A stretch of 64,000 nt of DNA, taken from contig CAWBOY010000008.1 in NCBI GenBank assembly GCA_963790585.1, positions 1 through 64,000 of the forward strand. Direction: 5' to 3'. This document shows positions 57,618 through 64,000 of the stretch, in pieces. A model generated the notes under the pieces. It made no database searches and had not been told where the DNA came from. It saw only the letters and a program-made list of their open reading frames with translations. Position numbers and translations under genes: made by a program. Origin of the DNA: CAWBOY01 sp963790585 (GTDB taxonomy: Bacteria; Planctomycetota; Planctomycetia; Gemmatales; Gemmataceae). Position 1 is the first letter of the stretch. Every line of letters begins with the position of its first letter.

Positions 57618-58055
57618 GTGGCCAAAGTGTCTCACATTAATCTCAACATTCGTCCCTACATTGACGCCGACGAAGCAGGCGTCATTCGCCTCTGGCGCGA
57701 GGTGTTTCCCGACAACCCGGCCTGGAACGATCCCAAGCAAGACATTTTGCGAAAACTGAATTGTCAGCGTGAGCTTTTTCTCGTTGGCGAGAGAGATGGC
57801 GAAGTCGTCGCTACGGTGATGGCTGGGTTCGACGGGCATCGCGGCTGGGTTCATTTGGTGGCTGTCGCCTTGCGCTGTCGCCGGCAAGGAGTCGGCCGGG
57901 CGGTGATGCTCGCGGCGGAGAAAGCGCTTCGGCACATTGGTTGCACAAAGATCAATCTTCAAGTTCGGGCCACGAACCAAGGCGTCGTGGCGTTTTATGA
58001 AAAGCTGGGCTATGCGGTCGAAGAGCGCATCAGCATGGGTAAGCGCTTGACATGA
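57618..58055 (+). CDS. GNAT-family acetyltransferase (YpeA-like)
   Basis: The enzyme should move an acetyl group from acetyl-CoA to an amine. Motifs are YIDADEAGVIRLWREVF, LFLVGERDGEVVATVMAGFD and the acetyl-CoA loop VALRCRRQGVGRAVMLAAE (R-x-x-G-x-G/A), then INLQVRATNQGVVAFYEKLGY. The start may be GTG 57618 or, better spaced from GAGGGAG, GTG 57627. The product is about 142-145 residues. The substrate is unknown. Confidence 0.88.
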   Translation: MAKVSHINLNIRPYIDADEAGVIRLWREVFPDNPAWNDPKQDILRKLNCQRELFLVGERDGEVVATVMAGFDGHRGWVHLVAVALRCRRQGVGRAVMLAAEKALRHIGCTKINLQVRATNQGVVAFYEKLGYAVEERISMGKRLT

Positions 58056-58087
58056 CGATGGCCCGATAATAAGCGAGTCGTTTCCAA

Positions 58088-58495
58088 ATGGCCGATGAAC
58101 TACATAAGCCGACCGGCAACCTCGACCCGCGCGTTGATTTCGCGGCGCAGCGGACGTTGCTTGCCTGGCTGCGCACCGGCCTGGCGATGATGGGTTTCGG
58201 GTTTGTCGTAGCCCGATTCGGCCTGTTTTTGCAAGAACTGGCGGCGGCGTCCGCAGCGCCGCCACACCAACGCTATGGGTTTTCGCTCTGGGTCGGCACG
58301 GCCCTCATTTTGCTCGGCGTCGGATTGAATATCCTCGCTTCCATCAAATATGTCACTACTGTGCGGAGGCTCGAACGAGGCGAGACTCTTCAGTTTCGGA
58401 TCTGGTCGCTCGAGATCTTCGTTGCGCTTCTGCTTGGTTTTTTTGGCTTGATAATGGCCGGCTATCTCGTCTTCGGACTGAGCCATGCGAGCTAG
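58088..58495 (+). CDS. DUF202 (YidH-type) membrane protein
   Basis: A 135-residue protein with three membrane helices, beginning with the family sequence DPRVDFAAQRTLLAWLRTGL and ending GFFGLIMAGYLVFGLSH. DUF202 proteins are widespread bacterial inner-membrane proteins of unknown role. It starts 33 bases after the acetyltransferase gene. Confidence 0.88.
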   Translation: MADELHKPTGNLDPRVDFAAQRTLLAWLRTGLAMMGFGFVVARFGLFLQELAAASAAPPHQRYGFSLWVGTALILLGVGLNILASIKYVTTVRRLERGETLQFRIWSLEIFVALLLGFFGLIMAGYLVFGLSHAS

Positions 58496-58690
58496 CGCGG
58501 CCTCATTGCGTGGTCGCGCAAAGAATTGGCATGATCCTCCTCTTCGCTTTTATCGTCGTGCTCGGTTTGACCAGCCTGAAATGCGCCGCTATGATGCCCA
58601 TAGGAATATAGGGGGAATCTGCTAATAGATCGGGCATCATTTCGGCCCGCTGCGTCATCCTCCGGACGCCCGCAGGAGACCAGGCGGACC

Positions 58691-59632
58691 ATGTTGAACG
58701 CGTGGGTCAGCAAAGCGAATCGTCTCTGGCATGACCTGCACCGATCGTTGTTTCGTCCGAAGCCCGTCGCCCAGCCGCCGCGCGAAATGGAGCACTACGC
58801 ATCGCTCAAGCGCGTTTTGCTGACAGACGGCGTCGCTCATACGCTCTTTGAAAGTTATGCGGACCATCGCTCGACCGAACATGGCGAGGAAGAGACCGGC
58901 TGGGTATTGCTCGGCCTGCGACACGCTGATGAAGCGATCGCCTTGGCCACGCTCCCGGCTGGAGCGGGCAGCGACGCGGGAATTGCCCATGTTCGCTTCA
59001 ACAGCGATGGGCAGGCCCTGGCGAGCCGCATCGTGCGGCAGATGGATCGACGGCTAACGATTATCGGCGTGGTGCATACGCATCCGGGCACGCTGCGGCA
59101 TCCGTCGCATGGCGATTTACAAGGGGACAGCCAATGGGTCCGTCATCTACGCGGGCGCGAAGGCGTCTTCGCCATCGGAACAGCCGACGCGCCAGAGGAC
59201 GATGGGTCGTTGTTCGCCTGGCAGCCGAAACCGAATGTCCAATGTTGGGGAAATCTACGATTTTCGTGGTATGCTCTAGGCCAGCATGATTCGGCCTATC
59301 GGACATTGCCCGTTGAGATCACAATGGGTCCAGATCTGGCCCGGCCTCTGCATCGGATTTGGGCGGTGATCGAATCTCATGCGGAGCGGGCTGACCGGCT
59401 GTATCGCCAGCAAACGGGTCTGCGCTTTGAGATCGCCGAAGAGGGTGAGCTGGGCTTGATGTTGCACCTCCCCTTGGCCGAGAAAGGCGACGCGGTACGG
59501 GTTTTGCTTCGCGAAAAGGACGTGCGCTATTATGTAATCCGTGGCGGTCAGACCTTCGCCGTCGATCACGTTGATCCACTCGTGGATCGCGGCGTCTACT
59601 TGCTGCTCGCGGAATTAGCTGGGCAACCATAA
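58691..59632 (+). CDS. JAMM/MPN metalloprotease, first gene of a ubiquitin-like cluster
   Basis: The 313-residue protein has a complete JAMM zinc site: Glu68 in EEETGWVLLG, His129 and His131 in VVHTHPG, then Ser139 and Asp142 in HPSHGD, with the canonical seven-residue spacing. JAMM enzymes cut isopeptide or peptide bonds of ubiquitin-like proteins, and in bacteria they occur with E1/E2 homologues. The N-terminal 35 residues are basic. The C-terminal half (RADRLYRQQTGLRFEIAEEG) is unfamiliar. Start ATG 58691 follows GGAG at 58675. It is the first of five same-strand genes with E2-like and E1-like proteins. Confidence 0.9.
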   Translation: MLNAWVSKANRLWHDLHRSLFRPKPVAQPPREMEHYASLKRVLLTDGVAHTLFESYADHRSTEHGEEETGWVLLGLRHADEAIALATLPAGAGSDAGIAHVRFNSDGQALASRIVRQMDRRLTIIGVVHTHPGTLRHPSHGDLQGDSQWVRHLRGREGVFAIGTADAPEDDGSLFAWQPKPNVQCWGNLRFSWYALGQHDSAYRTLPVEITMGPDLARPLHRIWAVIESHAERADRLYRQQTGLRFEIAEEGELGLMLHLPLAEKGDAVRVLLREKDVRYYVIRGGQTFAVDHVDPLVDRGVYLLLAELAGQP

Positions 59633-59660
59633 ACGCCCCTCACCCAAAGGGAGAGCGGTC

Positions 59661-59669
59661 TGATATAAT
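59661..59669 (+). promoter_or_regulatory. Extended -10 promoter for the 60-residue peptide
   Basis: TGATATAAT is a perfect -10 (TATAAT) preceded by the extended TG element, 84 bases before the peptide ATG. No convincing -35 is seen, which extended -10 promoters tolerate. It would give the peptide and downstream genes their own transcript inside the cluster. Confidence 0.6.
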
Positions 59670-59752
59670 AGCCTCTCTGGAAAGAGGCGCATCTCGAAAT
59701 CCGGCCGCTGGGCCGGTGTCCTTGTTCCCTACCTCGTGGAAGGAGAATTTCC

Positions 59753-59935
59753 ATGGACTTTCGACCCTTAAACGACACCGAACGCCGTCAACTCGTCAAC
59801 GCTCTGCGCGGCAACGCCGAGAGCGATCGGGCCATCCTCATGGATCGGCGCGACACGAGCTTCCTCGGCAGCACTGACGAAGTCACCGACGACGAAGTCA
59901 TCAGCGCCATCAAATCGGTGCCTTGTCATTATTGA
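59753..59935 (+). CDS. 60-residue peptide of unknown function in ubiquitin-like cluster
   Basis: Start ATG 59753 follows a strong GGAAGGAG at 59738-59745, among the best sites in the window. The sequence begins MDFRPLNDTERRQLVNALRG, is rich in acidic and basic residues, has likely helices, and ends SAIKSVPCHY. It has no obvious beta-grasp pattern and no terminal Gly-Gly, so it is not a typical ubiquitin-like protein. Position between the JAMM protease and the E2-like gene makes it a candidate substrate, modifier or modified peptide. An inverted repeat follows. The family is not recognised. Confidence 0.78.
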   Translation: MDFRPLNDTERRQLVNALRGNAESDRAILMDRRDTSFLGSTDEVTDDEVISAIKSVPCHY

Positions 59936-59940
59936 GTTTT

Positions 59941-60034
59941 AGTCCGTAGTCCGTAGTCAGTAGCAAATGCTCGCATCAGCGTGCGGGGCGCTATCTGTAT
60001 TTTGCTACGGACTACGGGCTACGGACTACGGACT
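59941..60034. repeat. Palindromic repeat, GTCCGTAGTCCGTAG type
   Basis: AGTCCGTAGTCCGTAGTCAG at 59941 pairs with CTACGGACTACGGGCTACGG at about 60005-60024. The GTCCGTA unit is itself repeated in each arm. It separates the peptide and E2-like genes, seven bases ahead of the latter's start. Confidence 0.85.
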
Positions 60035-60040
60035 ATTCCA

Positions 60041-60466
60041 ATGACCCTCCTTGACACCGAGAGCGGCAAGCGACGGCTCTTGAGCGTCGAATTGCCGATC
60101 ATCGAAAAGTACAACGAAGGTCGGGAGCCGGCGTTTCAAATAAAGCTGGCTCGCGTCGGAACTTCGCTTGTTTTGCGCTACAGCCTCAAACCGGGCCACA
60201 ATGTCTATCAACTGGAGACTCGGCTGGTCGCGAGTTATCCAACCGTGCCTCCGGAGACGCGGGTATTGACGCCGCTCAAACACTGCCCTCATTTGCTGGA
60301 GGGGCAGACGATCTGCCTCTGGAGGCAGGGCAGCACGCGCACGACGAGCCGATGGGACCCGTCGCGCTTTACCAGTGTATTCGCGATCCAGGCCGCCTGG
60401 CGTTGGTTGGCGTGTTATGAGATCTGGCATGAGACCGGCGAGTGGCCCTTGCCGGAGGCGAAGTAG
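60041..60466 (+). CDS. E2-like ubiquitin-conjugating fold protein
   Basis: The 141-residue protein from ATG 60041 looks like a bacterial relative of E2 enzymes: a beta-sheet N-terminal half, the E2 loop YPTVPPETRV (residues 66-75), then CPHLLEGQTICLW with Cys92 as the likely thioester Cys, and a C-terminal helix pair ending ACYEIWHETGEWP. The HPN motif of classical E2s is not present in full. In E1-E2-JAMM clusters such proteins receive the activated modifier from E1. It directly precedes the E1-like gene. The start has no strong ribosome binding site because a palindrome occupies the leader. Confidence 0.83.
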   Translation: MTLLDTESGKRRLLSVELPIIEKYNEGREPAFQIKLARVGTSLVLRYSLKPGHNVYQLETRLVASYPTVPPETRVLTPLKHCPHLLEGQTICLWRQGSTRTTSRWDPSRFTSVFAIQAAWRWLACYEIWHETGEWPLPEAK

Positions 60467-60479
60467 TTTGTCAAGAACA

Positions 60480-60563
60480 ACCGAGCCTGAAGCGTGAGCG
60501 AAGAGCCTTTTGTATTTTGAATTTAATAATACACAGGCCCTTCGCTTACGCTTCAGGCTCAGT
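60480..60563. repeat. Palindromic repeat, CCTGAAGCG type, copy 2
   Basis: Arms 60480-60503 and 60540-60563 match the copy at 48713-48793 (CCTGAAGCGTGAGCGAAG and its inverse), with an AT-rich centre. It sits between the E2-like and E1-like genes. Confidence 0.88.
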
Positions 60564-60596
60564 AATACAAATGCTGCGTTATTGAATGAGAACTCC

Positions 60597-61415
60597 ATGT
60601 CCCATATTCTCCAAGTCGGAGCAGGCAGCGGCGGGATGCCGGTCCTTGACATGGTGTGCCGTGATCCGCGCGTCACGCGCGTGACGTTGATCGAGCCCGA
60701 CATCTACAAGCCGCACAATGTCGAGCGCCATATTTTTGCATCCGCGGGAATCGGCGAGCCGAAGGCCGAGCTGGCGCGCGAATGGCTCACGGAACGCCGG
60801 CCTGATCTGCAGGTTAGCTTGCTGATCTGCGACGTTCGGGATCTGGAGCAAGCCACGGCCATCGACAAAGCGGCGGCGGCCTGTGATCTCGGCATCTGCG
60901 CGGCCGACAATGAGCCGACCAAGTATTTTTGGGATGCGTTGATGCGTCGCCACGCCAAGCCATGGACGCTGGGCGAAGTTCTCTCCGGCGGCATAGGCGG
61001 CTTCGTGCATTGGTTCGTGCCGGGCGGCCCCTGTTATGGCTGCATCGCTAGCCACTTGCAGCGCGCCGTTACTTTGGAAAAGCCGGTCGCGCCCGATTAT
61101 TCTCAACCCGGCGGGCCGGCGCCCGAAGTAACGGTTCCCGCGAGCATGGCGTCGATCCATGCGATCGCTTCGCTCCATGCTCTGGTGTCTCTCTCCCTGT
61201 TGGAAGACCCGGCTAATTATGCGCCGGGATTCAACAGCCTATTACTCTCCTTGCGGAAGGTGCCCGACGTGTTCGAGGAACTGTTTCGACCGTACCGTTT
61301 TCGTGTGCCGCGCGCTGCAGACTGCTTGATTTGTCAGCCGCGCCCGACTCCTTCGACGCCGGAGGAACTCGATGTGGCCCTGGCTCAAGCGCTGGCGCGA
61401 CTGGGCGATGAATGA
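60597..61415 (+). CDS. ThiF/E1-like adenylating enzyme
   Basis: E1-like enzymes activate the C-terminus of a small protein with ATP. From ATG 60597 the 272-residue chain has the Rossmann motif QVGAGSGG (residues 6-13), the adenylate-site segment IEPDIYKPHNVERH (32-45), Lys56 in GEPKAE, and CAADNEPTKYFWD (101-113) for ATP/Mg. Two Cys pairs, CYGC (146-149) and CLIC (243-246), fit the structural zinc site of ThiF/MoeB-type E1s. It is shorter than eukaryotic E1s and lacks an obvious separate catalytic-Cys domain. Its stop overlaps the start of the next gene (ATGAATGA), suggesting coupled translation. Confidence 0.92.
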   Translation: MSHILQVGAGSGGMPVLDMVCRDPRVTRVTLIEPDIYKPHNVERHIFASAGIGEPKAELAREWLTERRPDLQVSLLICDVRDLEQATAIDKAAAACDLGICAADNEPTKYFWDALMRRHAKPWTLGEVLSGGIGGFVHWFVPGGPCYGCIASHLQRAVTLEKPVAPDYSQPGGPAPEVTVPASMASIHAIASLHALVSLSLLEDPANYAPGFNSLLLSLRKVPDVFEELFRPYRFRVPRAADCLICQPRPTPSTPEELDVALAQALARLGDE

Positions 61416-62610
61416 TCTTTTGCCCCGGTGTCGTTTGACGCCCCAGCCGCAGGCCCTGCATCATAGCTACGAAAAGGCTGGCCTGACGCTTCACGATCAA
61501 CCGATCCCGTGGAACGCCGAGGCCGTCTTGGTCGAGGCCTTAGTGCGCTTGCCCTCACAGTCGACCCGCATCAAAACCGACTTCACGTTACATCTGCCGA
61601 ATCAAATTCCCTATCCCGCCGAGCAGCTTTGTCGCCAGGAAAGTGGCGAACGCTTCCGCGTCTGCTTCCGCCTGCCACCGCCGGCAGTAACAACCCGAGC
61701 CGACATTTATTTTCGGCAATCACTGTTGGGCCATCTATCGCTGCCGATCTTGAGTCGGGAAGACTTCCTGAAGGGCCTGCGCCTCGAGATGCCGACGCTC
61801 TTTGTCCGGGTCGGCCAAGAAAGTGTCGCCTGCCAAACATTTGTAACAACGCAATGCCGCGGATTGATGGCCAGCGCGGTGCTGCTGAGCCCGACGAGCT
61901 TGGCTCCCTTGCTCGACATGGATCTGCAAATCGAGTTCCGCTGCGATCGGTCCGGCACGAGCTTTCGCGTCCCCGCCCGGCTTTGTAGTTCGCAGCTTGC
62001 TGGGCGCAGAGCGGTCGTCACCATCGCCCCGACGCGCTACCCGCGCCGACTCGGCACATGGACTGCCACCTGGTATCTCGGCAATCGACCCCTGGCGATG
62101 CAACGGGTCCGGGGAATCTCCAAGGCCGCCTTCCTTCGCTCGCTGCGGATCTCCGATACGCGCTTCATGCTCCAAGAGGATTCCGGACGGATCAGGCTGA
62201 CGCGCCAGGTGACGCCCAATCGCACTGGCCGTATCGGCCCCTGTTTCCTCGTCGCCAGCAATGAACCGGGCATGGCCGCCGTCTGTTCGCTGCGCATCGT
62301 CGCACAGGTCGCTGGCGCGATGACGCCCCCGCTGTTGCTCGAGCAGGAAATGCTAATCACCGATGGCCCGACGCCGGTGGCTCCCGGAACGCTCGACTCG
62401 GGCGATCTGGCGCAAGTCTCGGGCTTTGAACTCAGCGCGGGCAAGCGAATCCTTGGCACACTTTCGATGTCGCCGGCACCGGTGGCCACATTCACAAGCG
62501 AGGGCGGTTTCAAACCGCCGCACGAGTTCACATGGTCTGCCGCGGCCGAAGAGGAGATGGTCGAACGGCTCAATCGGTTGTTCGATCAAAACCCGGGCAA
62601 ACGCAATTAA
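61408..62610 (+). CDS. Unrecognised protein coupled to the E1-like gene
   Basis: ATG 61408 overlaps the E1-like stop and gives 400 residues; an upstream ATG at 61372 is possible. The sequence begins MNDLLPRCRLTPQPQALHHS and is rich in beta-prone stretches (TDFTLHLPNQIPYPAEQLCR; GRRAVVTIAPTRYPRRLGTW), possibly several beta-sandwich domains. A C-terminal helix is AAAEEEMVERLNRLF. No membrane helix, known enzyme motif or ubiquitin-like end was recognised. Its tight coupling suggests it works with the E1, as substrate, adaptor or effector, but this is inference. The stop codon is the first three bases of a 99-bp palindrome. Confidence 0.82.
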   Translation: MNDLLPRCRLTPQPQALHHSYEKAGLTLHDQPIPWNAEAVLVEALVRLPSQSTRIKTDFTLHLPNQIPYPAEQLCRQESGERFRVCFRLPPPAVTTRADIYFRQSLLGHLSLPILSREDFLKGLRLEMPTLFVRVGQESVACQTFVTTQCRGLMASAVLLSPTSLAPLLDMDLQIEFRCDRSGTSFRVPARLCSSQLAGRRAVVTIAPTRYPRRLGTWTATWYLGNRPLAMQRVRGISKAAFLRSLRISDTRFMLQEDSGRIRLTRQVTPNRTGRIGPCFLVASNEPGMAAVCSLRIVAQVAGAMTPPLLLEQEMLITDGPTPVAPGTLDSGDLAQVSGFELSAGKRILGTLSMSPAPVATFTSEGGFKPPHEFTWSAAAEEEMVERLNRLFDQNPGKRN

Positions 62611-62706
62611 GAGCCTATCCTAAAAAGGGGACGGGCACCATTGCCGGGACGGCCCGAAGGGTGCTGCGCACAATGGTGCCCGTCCCCTTTTTAGGATAGG
62701 CTCTTA
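62608..62706. repeat. 99-bp palindrome with perfect 36-base arms
   Basis: The left arm starts TAAGAGCCTATCCTAAAAAG at 62608 and continues GGGACGGGCACCATTG; the right arm ends CTTTTTAGGATAGGCTCTTA at 62706. The central 27 bases differ. The left arm provides the stop codon of the preceding gene. The end GGATAGGCTCTTA also occurs as the 3' exon of the group II intron at 6200-6212. Confidence 0.93.
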
Positions 62707-62711
62707 ATCCA

Positions 62712-63467
62712 ATGCCCTCTGTCAAAAAACCAATTCTATTAGAAGTCGCTGTCGCCTCTGTGGACGACGCTCTCGCCGCTCAAGCTGGCGGAGCGAATCG
62801 CCTGGAGCTAAACTCCGCCCTCGATCTCGGCGGCCTGACGCCATCGCTCGGCACGTTGATTGAAATCAAAAATGCCGTCGCGCTCCCCGTTATGGTCATG
62901 ATCCGCCCGCGTCCGGCGGGCTTTTGTTACAGCGACCATGAGTTCACGACGATGCTGCGGGACCTCGATCTGGTTTTGCGGCATGGTGCCGATGGTCTCG
63001 TCTTCGGCGTGTTGACCGCCGATGGCCGAGTCGATCTCGAACGTAATCAACAATTGATAAGGCAATGCGGCACAAAAGAGATCGTCTTTCACCGCGCTTT
63101 CGATGTGACGCCGGACCCATTCGAGGCTCTGTTACAATTGATCGACCTCGGATTTACGCGCATCTTAACCAGCGGGCAAGAGGAGACTGCGTTGCATGGT
63201 GCGGCACTCATCGGCGAGCTAATAACCCGAGCCGCGGGGCGAATCGAGATCCTTGCCGGGGGCGGCGTCAACGGAGATACGGTACTCGATCTGATTCATA
63301 GAACGGGTTGTAGCCAGGTTCACGGCTCGTTCCGTCGCAGTCAGAGTGACAGCTCGACGAAAGGTCGGCCTCAAGTGTCGTTCGGAGCGACGAGCAACGG
63401 GCGCGAGGATTGTTACCGTGTTACTGATGCCGATGCCGTGGCAAACATTGTCAAACAAATCCGATAG
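62712..63467 (+). CDS. cutC: CutC-family protein
   Basis: The 251-residue protein has the CutC TIM-barrel signature: LLEVAVASVDDALAAQAGGA at the N-terminus, GLTPSLGTL, VMIRPRPAGFCYSD, DGLVFGVLTADGRVD, FHRAFDVTPDPFEAL, RILTSGQEETA and the late VHGSFR. CutC was linked to copper tolerance in E. coli, but its direct function is uncertain. Start ATG 62712 lies five bases after the palindrome. Confidence 0.94.
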   Translation: MPSVKKPILLEVAVASVDDALAAQAGGANRLELNSALDLGGLTPSLGTLIEIKNAVALPVMVMIRPRPAGFCYSDHEFTTMLRDLDLVLRHGADGLVFGVLTADGRVDLERNQQLIRQCGTKEIVFHRAFDVTPDPFEALLQLIDLGFTRILTSGQEETALHGAALIGELITRAAGRIEILAGGGVNGDTVLDLIHRTGCSQVHGSFRRSQSDSSTKGRPQVSFGATSNGREDCYRVTDADAVANIVKQIR

Positions 63468-63515
63468 GTGCAGGTGTCATTCGCTCCCTTAGGACCAATC
63501 CGCTACGATAACCCT

Positions 63516-64000
63516 ATGAAACCGTGCATTAGCCAAGCGACCACATTGCCGAGGTCTTTCGAAGAAGACGTCCATGCTTACGCCGACGGCGGCTGTGAGG
63601 CGATGGAGGTTTGGCTTACCAAGCTGGAGAATCATCTCCAGAAACATTCCGTGGCCGACACGCTCAAATTGTTGGCTGATCGGCAGATGAAGCCGGTGGC
63701 GGCTTCCTACCAGGGCGGTTTGCTTTTGTCTCAAGGCGAACAACGGGCCGCGCATTTCGACCATTTCAAACGGCGGCTCGACCTCTGCCAGGCCTTCAAG
63801 ATTCCGACGATGCTCGTTGTCGCCGACTTCGTGCAAAAAGTTGAAATCGCGGACCTGCAACGAGCGGTGGTCTCGCTCAAACAGGCCGCTCAATGGGCGG
63901 CCGCGTTTGACGTCCGGCTCGCGCTGGAATTTCGCGGCTCGGCCACCTTCTGTTCCTGCCTCGACACGGCTCTGACGCTCGTCGCCCAATGCGGCGAGCC
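63516..64000 (+). CDS. Sugar phosphate isomerase/epimerase-like protein, 3' end beyond window
   Basis: ATG 63516 opens a frame to the window end (about 161 codons): MKPCISQATTLPRSFEEDVH, then GCEAMEVWLTKLE, PVAASYQGGLLLSQGE, RRLDLCQAFKIPTMLVVADF and VRLALEFRGSATFCSC. This pattern fits the xylose-isomerase-like TIM barrel (AP endonuclease 2 superfamily), with a metal-ligand Glu in LALEFRG. It follows cutC by 48 bases. Substrate unknown. Confidence 0.8.
   Translation, partial: MKPCISQATTLPRSFEEDVHAYADGGCEAMEVWLTKLENHLQKHSVADTLKLLADRQMKPVAASYQGGLLLSQGEQRAAHFDHFKRRLDLCQAFKIPTMLVVADFVQKVEIADLQRAVVSLKQAAQWAAAFDVRLALEFRGSATFCSCLDTALTLVAQCGE

Noticed and set aside
57570..58265. 231-codon minus-strand frame across the GNAT and DUF202 genes
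   Set aside because: Antisense shadow of two recognised genes.
1..64000. CRISPR arrays, tRNA and rRNA genes
   Set aside because: No evenly spaced identical repeats with unique spacers, no tRNA cloverleaf with T-loop consensus and no rRNA sequence were noticed by eye; a dedicated scan could still find a tRNA.

Overview
The window looks like a planctomycete chromosome, most like the Gemmata-type lineage. The evidence is a Cys/Gly-rich protein ending in a TIGR03000-type domain, a giant Ser/Thr kinase with a DWG (not DFG) motif and a long TPR array, four large secreted proteins sharing an N-terminal LExLExR leader, and many palindromic intergenic repeats. No rRNA, tRNA or CRISPR array was recognised. 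The assignment rests on family knowledge and reading by eye, not on a search.

Layout. 1-6.2 kb is a mobile island: two copies of one IS5-like element flank the remains of an HNH toxin / SUKH immunity pair, the immunity gene is split by an ISL3 element, and a group II intron abuts the outer end of the second IS. 6.4-16 kb is core metabolism: a TIGR03000 protein, pheA, aroF, tpiA, secG, yicC-gmk-rpoZ, a membrane protein and ribBA. 16-25 kb holds a sedolisin protease, scpB, the kinase-TPR protein, an ECF sigma factor and a divergent one-TM protein that may be its partner. 25-32 kb holds an XPB-type helicase with a Bax1-like (DUF790) nuclease, a Uma2 protein and a Tat-leader TPP enzyme. 32-46 kb holds two giant secreted repeat proteins, the second split by an ISAs1 element. 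46-56 kb holds a membrane flippase-like protein, an SMP-30 protein, mdh, gap-pgk, a zinc ribbon protein, an animal-type haem peroxidase and a SEC-C protein. 56-64 kb holds an HD hydrolase, kptA, a GNAT enzyme, a DUF202 protein, a five-gene ubiquitin-like cluster, cutC and the start of a sugar isomerase-like gene.

The most interesting locus is 58.7-62.6 kb: a JAMM protease, a 60-residue peptide with its own promoter and strong ribosome binding site, an E2-like protein with a candidate catalytic Cys, a ThiF/E1-like adenylating enzyme, and an unrecognised 400-residue protein whose start overlaps the E1 stop. Together these suggest a bacterial conjugation or peptide-modification system. No classical GG-ending ubiquitin-like protein is visible.

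Many otherwise normal genes carry single frameshifts (TIGR03000 gene, secG, ribBA, kinase, sigma factor, TPP enzyme, giant ELWxxDGT gene, perhaps the SEC-C gene). Several can be repaired by adding or removing one base, often in a short homopolymer, so assembly indels are at least as likely as gene decay. Three transposon insertions leave target duplications or junctions precise enough to reconstruct the original genes.
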